Shown here one piece after another: positions 1-7,301 of a DNA stretch of 34,559 nt. Origin of the DNA: an uncultured Muriicola sp. (lineage in GTDB: Bacteria > Bacteroidota > Bacteroidia > Flavobacteriales > Flavobacteriaceae); the NCBI GenBank assembly GCA_945786965.1, contig CALZFZ010000102.1, forward strand, positions 1 to 34,559. The letters run 5' to 3'. Under the pieces are notes generated by a model that worked only from the letters and a program-made list of their open reading frames with translations, had not been told where the DNA came from and made no database searches. Each line of letters begins with the position of its first letter. Within the stretch, counting starts at the first letter, position 1. A program made the translations under genes and the position numbers.

Positions 1-325
1 CTTTTGAATAAATCGCTATTGCGTCTTTATAATTTCCAAGGTATGCTGTTCTGCGGCCATACCAGATGAGCAGGTCTATATTAGCTGTATCTTTTTCATA
101 AGCAATCCTGGCCTCCTGGTAATGCTGCAAGATATTTTTACTCGGTTTGTTTCGGGGATAAACTTTACCCAGAGGAGTGGTAAATGGCTCGGGTATATTG
201 GGGATGTGAGATTTTCCGAAATCGCATGAAGAACATAAAAGGGTAGAGCCAAGGGCCGTGATCAGAAGGATTGTAATTCTCTTTGAAGGTATTATGGTTT
301 TTAAGATTGATGCAGGTAATGGCAT
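1..325 (-). CDS. Partial lipoprotein with a TPR-like segment (N-terminal part)
   Basis: The first 108 codons of a minus-strand gene are visible; the rest lies beyond the window edge. The start is the ATG at 325-323. The protein opens with a basic stretch, then a hydrophobic segment and a possible lipobox ending LCSSC (Cys at about residue 36), so it is probably an outer-membrane or periplasmic lipoprotein. Near the visible end, the stretch YGRRTAYLGNYKDAIAIYSK looks like one tetratricopeptide helix pair. Function is unknown; a TPR protein suggests protein-protein contacts, but this is inference. It lies downstream of sigA, separated by a terminator, with its own promoter-like box at 337-344. 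The reading frame is clear; the family assignment is weak. Confidence 0.7.
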   Translation of the reverse strand, partial: MPLPASILKTIIPSKRITILLITALGSTLLCSSCDFGKSHIPNIPEPFTTPLGKVYPRNKPSKNILQHYQEARIAYEKDTANIDLLIWYGRRTAYLGNYKDAIAIYSK

Positions 326-336
326 ATTTAAAGGTA

Positions 337-344
337 CAAAATTA
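337..344 (-). promoter_or_regulatory. Promoter -7 box for the TPR-like lipoprotein gene
   Basis: On the minus strand the bases read TAATTTTG, matching the Bacteroidota -7 element TAnnTTTG. It sits 11 bases before the ATG at 325, so the leader would be very short. No convincing -33 TTTG is visible. Its place between the sigA terminator and the next gene fits a separate transcript. Confidence 0.45.
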
Positions 345-360
345 GTACCAGGCCTTAATT

Positions 361-390
361 GAAAAACTCCGGTAATCAGCCGGAGTTTAT
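361..390 (-). terminator. Intrinsic terminator of sigA
   Basis: A perfect 9-bp stem (364-372 with 380-388, arm AAACTCCGG) encloses a 7-base loop. On the minus strand it is followed by a run of five T. It lies about 120 bases after the sigA stop codon. Confidence 0.85.
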
Positions 391-508
391 TCATCAATCA
401 AAAAACGAACAGTCATGATAAACTGTTGTTATTGTTAGCAAATTAAGTTAAAATAATCATAAATCCAACTTTTTAGATCATGATATTCAACGATTTGCCA
501 TAGGTTAT

Positions 509-1372
509 TTACCCTAGATATGTCTTTAAAATTTTGCTTCTTGAGGTATGTTTTAACCTGCGAATAGCCTTTTCTTTTATTTGACGTACCCGTTCTCTTG
601 TAAGTTCAAAGGTTTCACCAATTTCTTCCAGGGTCATTGAGTGTTGTCCGGCCAGTCCAAAATATAGACGAATAACATCTGCTTCCCTCGGAGTTAAAGT
701 TTCCAAAGCTCTTTCAATTTCAGTACGCAAAGATTCGTGTAACAGATCTTTGTCTGGGTTAGGAGATTCACCACTGCGCAATACGTCGTACAAATTAGAA
801 TCCTCACCATCTATTAAGGGCGCATCCATGGATACATGACGTCCTGAATTCTTCAAAGATTGTTTAACATCTGCAACGGTCATATCTAATTCCTTGGCAA
901 TTTCTTCTGCTGAAGGAACACGTTCGTGCGCCTGCTCCAAAAAAGCAAAGGTTTTGTTTATTTTATTGATAGATCCAATCTTGTTCAAAGGCAATCGTAC
1001 AATACGGGATTGTTCTGCCAATGCCTGAAGGATGGATTGTCGAATCCACCATACCGCATAGGAGATAAATTTAAATCCACGAGTTTCATCAAATCGCTGC
1101 GCGGCTTTTATAAGGCCAAGGTTACCTTCATTGATTAAATCGGGTAAAGTAAGCCCCTGGTTCTGATATTGCTTTGCAACGGATACTACAAAACGCAGAT
1201 TGGCTTTGGTCAACTTTTCTAAGGCCGATTGATCACCGGCTTTAATACGTTGTGCCAATTCTACTTCTTCATCGGCTGTGATCAAATCAACTTTGCCAAT
1301 TTCTTGTAAGTATTTATCCAATGAGGCGGTTTCCCTGTTGGTTACCTGTTTTGTAATCTTTAGCTGTCTCAT
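509..1372 (-). CDS. rpoD: Primary RNA polymerase sigma factor SigA/RpoD (short Bacteroidota type)
   Basis: This is the housekeeping sigma-70 subunit that directs RNA polymerase to most promoters. At 287 residues it lacks the acidic region 1.1 of proteobacterial RpoD, as is normal in this phylum. Region 1.2 is at about 17-50, region 2 at 57-120 (with the -10-melting segment [10 protein letters not shown] at 105-114), region 3 at about 130-200 and region 4 at 222-275. The region 4.2 helix-turn-helix contains [18 protein letters not shown]. It is followed by a strong terminator and preceded by the pnp terminator, so it is probably its own transcript. An AAAGGA stretch lies about 10 bases before the ATG, though Shine-Dalgarno pairing is generally weak in this phylum. 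The promoters in this window have the sequence this sigma type is known to recognise. Confidence 0.97.
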   Translation of the reverse strand: MRQLKITKQVTNRETASLDKYLQEIGKVDLITADEEVELAQRIKAGDQSALEKLTKANLRFVVSVAKQYQNQGLTLPDLINEGNLGLIKAAQRFDETRGFKFISYAVWWIRQSILQALAEQSRIVRLPLNKIGSINKINKTFAFLEQAHERVPSAEEIAKELDMTVADVKQSLKNSGRHVSMDAPLIDGEDSNLYDVLRSGESPNPDKDLLHESLRTEIERALETLTPREADVIRLYFGLAGQHSMTLEEIGETFELTRERVRQIKEKAIRRLKHTSRSKILKTYLG

Positions 1373-1490
1373 AACTTAAGTTCCTTTCAATTTAGGTTCA
1401 TTGTGCATGGGCTGCATATACTTATACGTAAAAAAGAGCGGAATGTTACAATTAGGGTATGAAATTTTGATATAAATGTTAAATAAAACC

Positions 1491-1517
1491 AAAAAACCCC
1501 GACAAACGGTCGGGGTT
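1491..1517 (-). terminator. Intrinsic terminator of pnp
   Basis: A perfect stem (arm AACCCCGAC at 1495-1503 with 1509-1517) has a 5-base loop. On the minus strand it is followed by six T (1496-1491). It begins about 24 bases after the pnp stop. Confidence 0.9.
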
Positions 1518-1540
1518 GGGCATTTATTTATGAAAATGAC

Positions 1541-3754
1541 TTAATCTCGGCGTTGTCTGCTTGGTCTGCGATTTCCACCCCTATCGCTTCTTTCGTTACG
1601 ATCTTTTCGTGGTGGACGTTCTACATAACCTTCTGGTTTAGGCAACAAGGCTTTCTTGGAAACTTTATCTTTCCTTGTCCTAGGATCCAGGCCAAAGTAC
1701 TTAACATCAAAAACATCTCCCATGTTTACCACATCGGTGACTTTTTCTGTACGTTCCCAGGCCAATTCAGAAACATGAAGAAGTACTTCATTCCCTGGTG
1801 CTTCCATATATTCAACTACAGCTCCAAAGTCCAAGATTTTGATGACTTTTACTTCATAGATGCTCCCCACTACCGGTTTAAAGGTAATAGACTCTATTTT
1901 AGCAAGGACGGCATCAATACCAGCCTGGTCTGTTCCAAGGATCTCTACCAATCCTTCTTCTGTGACGGGATCTTCGTTAATTACAATGGTTGTCTTGGTT
2001 GTTTTCTGTAATTCCTGGATCACCTTTCCACCAGGACCAATTAGGGCACCAATATATTCACCGGGTATGGTAGTAGTAACCATTTTTGGTGCATGGGCTT
2101 TTACATCCGCATTTGGTGCAGATATTGTATCCGTTAATTTGGTAAGGATGTGTAATCTTCCTTCCCTGGCCTGTTTTAAAGCCTTGACCAAAATCTCATA
2201 CGACAATCCTTTTACCTTAATGTCCATTTGGCATGCTGTGATACCATCAGCGGTACCTGTTACTTTGAAGTCCATATCGCCCAGGTGATCTTCATCTCCC
2301 AGGATATCAGATAGAACGGCAAACTTACCGGTCTCAGTATCTGTAATGAGCCCCATTGCAATTCCGGAAACAGGTTTCTTTAACTGAACACCGGCATCCA
2401 TGAGCGCCATGGTTCCCGAACATACTGTAGCCATTGAAGAAGAACCGTTACTTTCCAGTACTTCAGAAACTATACGTACTGTATATGGACAATCAGCAGG
2501 GATCATACCTTTTAAGGCACGCTGTGCTAGATTTCCATGTCCTACTTCCCTACGTGAAGTACCGCGTATAGGTCTTGCCTCACCAGTGGAAAATGGAGGG
2601 AAATTATAATGTAGATAAAAAGTTTCTTCACCCTCAAAGGATGGCATATCTATCTGGTTCGCTTCACGCGAGGTTCCTAGTGTAACTGTTGCTAAAGCTT
2701 GTGTTTCCCCTCTTGTGAAGATCGCCGATCCGTGAGTTGATGGTAAATAATCTATTTCGCACCAGATAGGCCTAATTTCATCTGTTTTTCTCCCATCTAA
2801 ACGCAATCCTTCATTCAAGGTAAGGTCGCGTACCGCTGCTTTTTCGGCTTTGTAGTAATATTTAGAGAACAATTCTCCTTTTTCTTCTGTTTCTTCTTCA
2901 GAAAACGAAGCTTTCACTTCCTCTTTTATGGTTGAAAATGCTTCACTGCGTTCGTGCTTGGACGAACCTGCTTTGGCTACGGCATATACTTTATCGTATG
3001 CCATGTCATGAATCTTCTTGGCCAATGCCTCATCTTCATCTTCCTGTTCGTATTCCCTGACCTCTTTCCTGCCAAAAGCTTCTGCCAATCGCATTTGAGC
3101 GGCAACCTGAACTTTCGCAGCTTCATGTCCGAATTTAATGGCTTCTACCATTTCCTCTTCGGAAATTTCACCCATTTCACCCTCAACCATCATTACAGAA
3201 TCTGCAGAGGCACCAATGACCATATCAATATCAGATTCTTCCAGTTGCGCTCTTGTCGGGTTGATAATAAATTCTCCGTTAACTCTTCCTACGCGAACTT
3301 CAGAGATAGCGCATTCGAACGGAAAATCCGAAAGTTGAATGGCTGCAGAAGCGGCCAGTCCGGCCATAGCATCGGGCATAACATCGTCATCATGAGACAT
3401 TAATTGGATCATTACCTGTGTTTCGGCATGGTAATCTTTTGGAAACAAAGGACGTAAAACACGATCTACCAATCTCATAGTGAGTACCTCCCCATCACTT
3501 GGTCTTGCTTCCCTTTTAAAGAACCCACCAGGGTAGCGACCCGAAGCGGCAAATTTTTCACGGTAATCTACCGTTAAAGGTAAAAAGTCTACATCCGAAT
3601 TTTTGTAGTTCGAAACTACAGTACAAAGGAGCATACATTTACCTGATTGAACAACAACAGAACCATGGGCCTGTTTTGCGAGTTTTCCGGTTTCGATAGA
3701 AATTTCTCTACCGTCCCCAAGGTCTATGACCTCTTTAAATGTTTTTGGAATCAT
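1541..3754 (-). CDS. pnp: Polyribonucleotide nucleotidyltransferase (PNPase)
   Basis: PNPase degrades RNA from the 3' end by phosphorolysis, releasing nucleoside diphosphates; it acts as a trimer in the cytoplasm. The 737 residues hold the full family layout: a first RNase PH domain (about 10-145), an all-helical linker, a second RNase PH domain (about 325-545) with the phosphate-binding [13 protein letters not shown] segment at 435-447 and acidic residues D487 and D493, a KH domain with LIGPGGKVI at 571-579, and an S1 domain at about 629-700. The tail after 710 is rich in Arg and Asp. The gene lies directly downstream of rpsO on the same strand, the same order as in many bacteria, and upstream of sigA. 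No clear promoter box was seen in its 184-base leader, so readthrough from rpsO is possible. Confidence 0.98.
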   Translation of the reverse strand: MIPKTFKEVIDLGDGREISIETGKLAKQAHGSVVVQSGKCMLLCTVVSNYKNSDVDFLPLTVDYREKFAASGRYPGGFFKREARPSDGEVLTMRLVDRVLRPLFPKDYHAETQVMIQLMSHDDDVMPDAMAGLAASAAIQLSDFPFECAISEVRVGRVNGEFIINPTRAQLEESDIDMVIGASADSVMMVEGEMGEISEEEMVEAIKFGHEAAKVQVAAQMRLAEAFGRKEVREYEQEDEDEALAKKIHDMAYDKVYAVAKAGSSKHERSEAFSTIKEEVKASFSEEETEEKGELFSKYYYKAEKAAVRDLTLNEGLRLDGRKTDEIRPIWCEIDYLPSTHGSAIFTRGETQALATVTLGTSREANQIDMPSFEGEETFYLHYNFPPFSTGEARPIRGTSRREVGHGNLAQRALKGMIPADCPYTVRIVSEVLESNGSSSMATVCSGTMALMDAGVQLKKPVSGIAMGLITDTETGKFAVLSDILGDEDHLGDMDFKVTGTADGITACQMDIKVKGLSYEILVKALKQAREGRLHILTKLTDTISAPNADVKAHAPKMVTTTIPGEYIGALIGPGGKVIQELQKTTKTTIVINEDPVTEEGLVEILGTDQAGIDAVLAKIESITFKPVVGSIYEVKVIKILDFGAVVEYMEAPGNEVLLHVSELAWERTEKVTDVVNMGDVFDVKYFGLDPRTRKDKVSKKALLPKPEGYVERPPRKDRNERSDRGGNRRPSRQRRD

Positions 3755-3905
3755 AAATTTTTTTTAAACCTGCTTTAAACAGGCATGTTAAACAATGGTC
3801 TGCCGCCATCATGGTCGGCCGAAGTTGTGTTGTTGTGTATTATGGACCAATGAAAAACTGTGTGTAAGCTTTTTAAAATTGCCCGTTGCAGGGACTTGTA
3901 AGAAT

Positions 3906-3931
3906 AAAAAAAGGGGAAGCCTGGCTTCCCC
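3906..3931 (-). terminator. Intrinsic terminator of rpsO
   Basis: A perfect 8-bp GC-rich stem (GGGGAAGC at 3913-3920 with 3924-3931) has a 3-base loop. On the minus strand it is followed by seven T (3912-3906). It starts 8 bases after the rpsO stop codon. Confidence 0.9.
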
Positions 3932-3938
3932 CTAATTA

Positions 3939-4208
3939 TTATTTTCTAATATTCAATTCTATAATTAGTTCGCGGTATTTTACAATATCCTTTTTCTTTA
4001 AATAATCCAAAAGACTTCTTCTCTTACCAACGAGTCTTACCAAAGAACGCTCTGTATTGTAATCTTTTTGATTGTTTTTTAAATGCCCGGTAAGGTGATT
4101 GATGCGATGCGTAAATAAAGCGATCTGTCCTTCTGTAGAACCCGTATTATTCTCGGCTCCTCCGTGCTTTTTAAAAATTTGTTTTTTAACCTCTGTAGTT
4201 AAATACAT
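3939..4208 (-). CDS. rpsO: 30S ribosomal protein S15
   Basis: S15 is an early-binding small-subunit protein that organises the central domain of 16S rRNA. The 89-residue length is the family norm. The conserved core is present: the segments TGSTEGQIALFTHRINHLTGHL (about 22-43) and SLVRLVGKRRSLLDYLKKKD (about 55-74) contain the rRNA-binding residues. It has a good promoter box at 4263-4270 and a strong terminator after the stop, then pnp on the same strand. In E. coli, S15 represses its own mRNA; nothing in the roughly 50-base leader here shows whether that applies. Confidence 0.98.
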   Translation of the reverse strand: MYLTTEVKKQIFKKHGGAENNTGSTEGQIALFTHRINHLTGHLKNNQKDYNTERSLVRLVGKRRSLLDYLKKKDIVKYRELIIELNIRK

Positions 4209-4262
4209 GCCAATATTTTATTTAATGATTTTTATGTATCAGATTGATTTTCAACCAGGGCG

Positions 4263-4270
4263 CAAAGATA
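4263..4270 (-). promoter_or_regulatory. Promoter -7 box for rpsO
   Basis: The minus strand reads TATCTTTG followed by CGCC, an exact TAnnTTTG match. Transcription would start near 4256, giving a leader of about 45-50 bases. A TTGG lies about 26 bases upstream, longer than the usual spacing. Confidence 0.7.
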
Positions 4271-4374
4271 GGAATATTTTTAGAATTTATAGCCAGCCAA
4301 TCTTTTTTTTGAACTTCAATTAAACCTTTGGGCATTACCAAGGTCCTAGGAATGTAATATTTAAAAACTTAATT

Positions 4375-5238
4375 ATGAAAAAGAGTCTCAAAACAATGAA
4401 CTATGCAGGAGCAATGCTGATGGCAGCTTTGATCTTATTTTCCTGTAACAAAGAAGAATCCACTGAATTTGTGGAGGAACAAACAACTTTTGATGTTGCT
4501 GAATTAAAGGCCAGTGACGAATCCGAATTGATCTCAGAAGAGGTCATGAGTATCGCGGAAGATGTCTATACTGCCGATGAGGTATTGGCCACTTCGAAGT
4601 TTTCCTATAATTCTGATTTTTTGCCAGATTGTGTTACTATTACCACGGTAATTACATCTTCTTCCAAAGAAAAAACCATTGATTTTGGTGAAGGATGCGA
4701 ATTGCCTAATGGAAATGTGCTTAGTGGAATTATTTACCTAAGCTATTTAAAGGATATGGAAATGGCTACTAAGACACTAAGTGTATCGTTGGAGAATTTC
4801 ACATTTAATGGAGTAGCCATCGAGGGAAGTGCCTCCATCGAAAGGTCGCGTTCCAATGACAACGGAAACCCACAGTCTGTAGCTAACGCGAGCTTCAGTG
4901 GTACCTGGCCAGATGGTAGTACAGCCAGTTTCACAGGCAACCGTACCAGAGAATGGATCGAAGGTTTTGGTACCGGATTTTGGGGAGATAACGTGTATTT
5001 AATTACAGGCAAGGGAACCTATACGGGTAAAATGGGAACTGTATTTATGAAGGAAACCATAACCCCATTGCGCAGGGAATTGGCATGCAGGTTTATTGTT
5101 AGTGGCATATTGGAAATATCAAGGAATGATGCTACAGCCAGTTTGGATTTTGGAGATGGAAGTTGCGATGCCAAAGGGGTGTTAACCTATCCTGATGGAA
5201 CTTCAGAAGAAATATTCTTACGAAGGTTTAAGAATTAA
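4375..5238 (+). CDS. Unrecognised lipoprotein, probably surface exposed
   Basis: I do not recognise the family. The 287-residue protein has a signal peptide ending in a lipobox LFSC (Cys24). After it come N-K-E-E, which resembles the lipoprotein export signal (K followed by two acidic residues) described in Capnocytophaga canimorsus, so the mature protein may face outward. Residues 28-75 are very acidic. The rest looks beta-rich with an internal repeat: DFGEGC at 103-108 resembles DFGDGSC at 258-264, and WPDGST (178-183) resembles YPDGTS (272-277). Four Cys beyond the lipobox (86, 108, 238, 264) could form disulfides. It stands alone, divergent from rpsO and ending in a terminator shared with accD. 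Function unknown. Confidence 0.85.
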   Translation: MKKSLKTMNYAGAMLMAALILFSCNKEESTEFVEEQTTFDVAELKASDESELISEEVMSIAEDVYTADEVLATSKFSYNSDFLPDCVTITTVITSSSKEKTIDFGEGCELPNGNVLSGIIYLSYLKDMEMATKTLSVSLENFTFNGVAIEGSASIERSRSNDNGNPQSVANASFSGTWPDGSTASFTGNRTREWIEGFGTGFWGDNVYLITGKGTYTGKMGTVFMKETITPLRRELACRFIVSGILEISRNDATASLDFGDGSCDAKGVLTYPDGTSEEIFLRRFKN

Positions 5239-5253
5239 TTATCCTCAATAAAT

Positions 5254-5288
5254 AAAAAGGGCCCTGAGATAATCAGGGCTTTTTTTTT
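5254..5288 (+). terminator. Intrinsic terminator, probably bidirectional (lipoprotein gene / accD)
   Basis: The stem GCCCTGA (5261-5267) pairs with TCAGGGC (5273-5279) around a 5-base loop, and the flanking bases extend it by G-T and A-T pairs. Nine T follow on the plus strand (5280-5288). The upstream A run (5254-5258) gives a T run on the minus strand, so it can also serve accD. The accD stop codon lies inside the plus-strand T run. Confidence 0.85.
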
Positions 5289-6144
5289 ATCGGATCGGAT
5301 TGTTTTGTATCAGGTCAAGATACAAGTTGATCTTCTTTTTCAGCTCACTTCGGTGAACGATAAAATCAAGAAAACCATGTTCTTTTACAAATTCCGCTGT
5401 TTGAAAGTCTTTTGGAAGGTCTTTGCCCTTAGCTTCTCTAACTACCCTGGGACCGGCAAACCCGATTAACGCTCCCGGCTCGGATATGTTAATGTCTCCA
5501 AGCATTGCATACGATGCCGTTGTACCTCCGGTTGTAGGGTCTGTGCATAGCGAAATATACGGGATCTTTGCTTCTGCCAATTGTGCCAGTTTTGCCGATG
5601 TTTTAGCCAGTTGCATTAAAGACAATGCGGCTTCCATCATTCTGGCACCTCCGGATTTTGAGATCATGACAAAGGGCACATTCTTTTTAATGGAAACATC
5701 AATAGCGCGCGCTATCTTTTCTCCGACGACGCTTCCCATGGAGCCACCGATAAAAGTAAAATCCATACAGGCAACAACCACATCCTTGCCCATAGATTTA
5801 CCAATAGCCGTTTTTACGGCATCCTTTAAACCTGTTTTTTTTTGAGCTGCCTTTAAGCGTTCCGAATATTTTTTCGTGTCTTCGAACTTTAGCGGATCTT
5901 TTGAGGATAACTTTGGATCTAGTTCAGTAAATTTATTATCGTCGAACAGGATCTCGAAATATTCTTTACTTCCTATTCTAACATGATAATCGTCTTCCGG
6001 GCTGACGTAAAAATTCTTGGCAAGATCTTCAGATTCTACAATTTTTCCAGTTGGGGATTTGTACCAAAGACCCTTTGGAGTATCTTTCTTTTGCTCCGTT
6101 GCAGTCTGAATCCCTTTTTCCGTTCGTTTAAACCAAGCCGTCAT
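5287..6144 (-). CDS. accD: Acetyl-CoA carboxylase carboxyltransferase subunit beta, zinc ligands missing
   Basis: AccD with AccA moves the carboxyl group from biotin on BCCP to acetyl-CoA, making malonyl-CoA for fatty acid synthesis. The 285 residues match the family length. The carboxyltransferase core is clear: [37 protein letters not shown], and the glycine-rich [17 protein letters not shown] and [14 protein letters not shown]. The N-terminal region that normally holds a four-Cys zinc ribbon is present in outline ([11 protein letters not shown] at 24-34, [15 protein letters not shown] at 44-58) but has Ser, Gly, Ser and Asp at or near the Cys positions; no Cys occurs before the core. I believe this is common in flavobacteria, but this is from memory. 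It lies 29 bases after fbaA and is probably cotranscribed with it. Confidence 0.96.
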   Translation of the reverse strand: MTAWFKRTEKGIQTATEQKKDTPKGLWYKSPTGKIVESEDLAKNFYVSPEDDYHVRIGSKEYFEILFDDNKFTELDPKLSSKDPLKFEDTKKYSERLKAAQKKTGLKDAVKTAIGKSMGKDVVVACMDFTFIGGSMGSVVGEKIARAIDVSIKKNVPFVMISKSGGARMMEAALSLMQLAKTSAKLAQLAEAKIPYISLCTDPTTGGTTASYAMLGDINISEPGALIGFAGPRVVREAKGKDLPKDFQTAEFVKEHGFLDFIVHRSELKKKINLYLDLIQNNPIR

Positions 6145-6173
6145 AATCTCATCTTTTTGGATACGAAATATAC

Positions 6174-7241
6174 TTATAAAGTATCAATATTGTTCAGATC
6201 TTCAAATGCTTTTTTAAGACGGTCAACAAATGTCTTTTCGCCTTCACGTAACCAAACGCGTGGATCATAGTATTTTTTATTGGGTTGGTCGTCTCCTTCA
6301 GGATTACCTATCTGGCTTTGTAAATAGGGGCCTTTACCTTGGACATAGTCGCGGATACCCGTCATAAAGGCATACTGAAGGTCGGTGTCGATGTTCATTT
6401 TAATTACTCCGTATCCTATGGCCTCCCTGATTTCTTCAACTGTAGATCCTGATCCTCCATGAAAGACAAAATCGATATGATTGTGCTCCACGCCATATTT
6501 TTTGGTGATATACTCCTGTGAATTCTTCAGGATTTTGGGAGTAAGCTTAACGTTGCCCGGTTTGTATACCCCGTGGACATTACCAAAAGCTGCTGCAATG
6601 GTAAAACGATGGCTTACTTTTGATAATTCCTCATAGGCATAGGCCACTTCTTCAGGTTGGGTATAGAGTTTGGAATCATCAACATCTGTATTGTCTACAC
6701 CATCTTCTTCCCCTCCGGTAATTCCCAATTCAATTTCAAGCGTCATGTTCATTTTACTCATGCGGGCCAGATACTTTTTACAGATCTCTATATTTTCCTC
6801 TAATGGCTCCTCAGAGAGATCTATCATATGTGAGCTATACAGCGATTTGCCTGTGGCAGCAAAATGTTCTTCACTGGCATCGAGCAAGCCGTCTATCCAT
6901 GGCAGTAATTTTTTTGCACAATGATCGGTATGTAAAATTACGGTAGCCCCGTAAGCTTCTGCAAGTTCGTGTATATGTTTGGCACCGGCAATAGCCCCTT
7001 TTATGGCGGACTGTTGTCCTTCATTGGATAATCCTTTGCCGGCATTGAATTGAGCACCCCCATTGGAGAACTGAATGATAACAGGTGAATTAAGTGTGGC
7101 TGCAGTTTCCAGAACCGCATTGATTGTACTGGATCCGATTACATTCACAGCCGGCAATGCGAATCCTTTTTCTTTTGCATAGTTGAAAATGTCCTGGACT
7201 GCATTACCTGTTGCAACACCTGGTTTTATTGTGTGGGCCAT
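6174..7241 (-). CDS. fbaA: Class II fructose-bisphosphate aldolase
   Basis: This zinc enzyme cleaves fructose 1,6-bisphosphate to glyceraldehyde 3-phosphate and dihydroxyacetone phosphate, and makes it in gluconeogenesis. The 355 residues match the long FbaA type of E. coli (359). Residues equivalent to the E. coli active site are all in place with an offset of three: D106 and zinc ligand H107 in HTDHC, E171, H223 in NVHGVYKPG, and H261 in HGGSGS; the [10 protein letters not shown] segment (about 283-292) binds substrate phosphate. A promoter box lies 38 bases upstream of the ATG. accD follows after 29 bases; tamL lies 60 bases upstream on the same strand. Confidence 0.98.
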   Translation of the reverse strand: MAHTIKPGVATGNAVQDIFNYAKEKGFALPAVNVIGSSTINAVLETAATLNSPVIIQFSNGGAQFNAGKGLSNEGQQSAIKGAIAGAKHIHELAEAYGATVILHTDHCAKKLLPWIDGLLDASEEHFAATGKSLYSSHMIDLSEEPLEENIEICKKYLARMSKMNMTLEIELGITGGEEDGVDNTDVDDSKLYTQPEEVAYAYEELSKVSHRFTIAAAFGNVHGVYKPGNVKLTPKILKNSQEYITKKYGVEHNHIDFVFHGGSGSTVEEIREAIGYGVIKMNIDTDLQYAFMTGIRDYVQGKGPYLQSQIGNPEGDDQPNKKYYDPRVWLREGEKTFVDRLKKAFEDLNNIDTL

Positions 7242-7278
7242 AGTTTTTGGTCTGTTATGTTAGTAATGATAGTAGCGG

Positions 7279-7286
7279 CAAAAGTA
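7279..7286 (-). promoter_or_regulatory. Promoter -7 box for fbaA-accD
   Basis: The minus strand reads TACTTTTG followed by CCGC, an exact TAnnTTTG match in the 60-base gap between tamL and fbaA. The -33 region is T-rich but has no TTTG. Confidence 0.6.
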
Positions 7287-7301
7287 ATAAAATAAATAGG
7301 T

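Noticed and set aside
509-1372. Truncation of sigA because region 1.1 is missing
   Set aside because: Regions 1.2 to 4.2 are complete and the short form is normal for the primary sigma factor of Bacteroidota.
1860-2288. A 142-codon open frame on the plus strand inside pnp, and many others opposite known genes
   Set aside because: They lie wholly opposite strongly conserved coding sequence, have no recognisable motifs and no promoter or terminator; they are by-products of codon use in the real genes.
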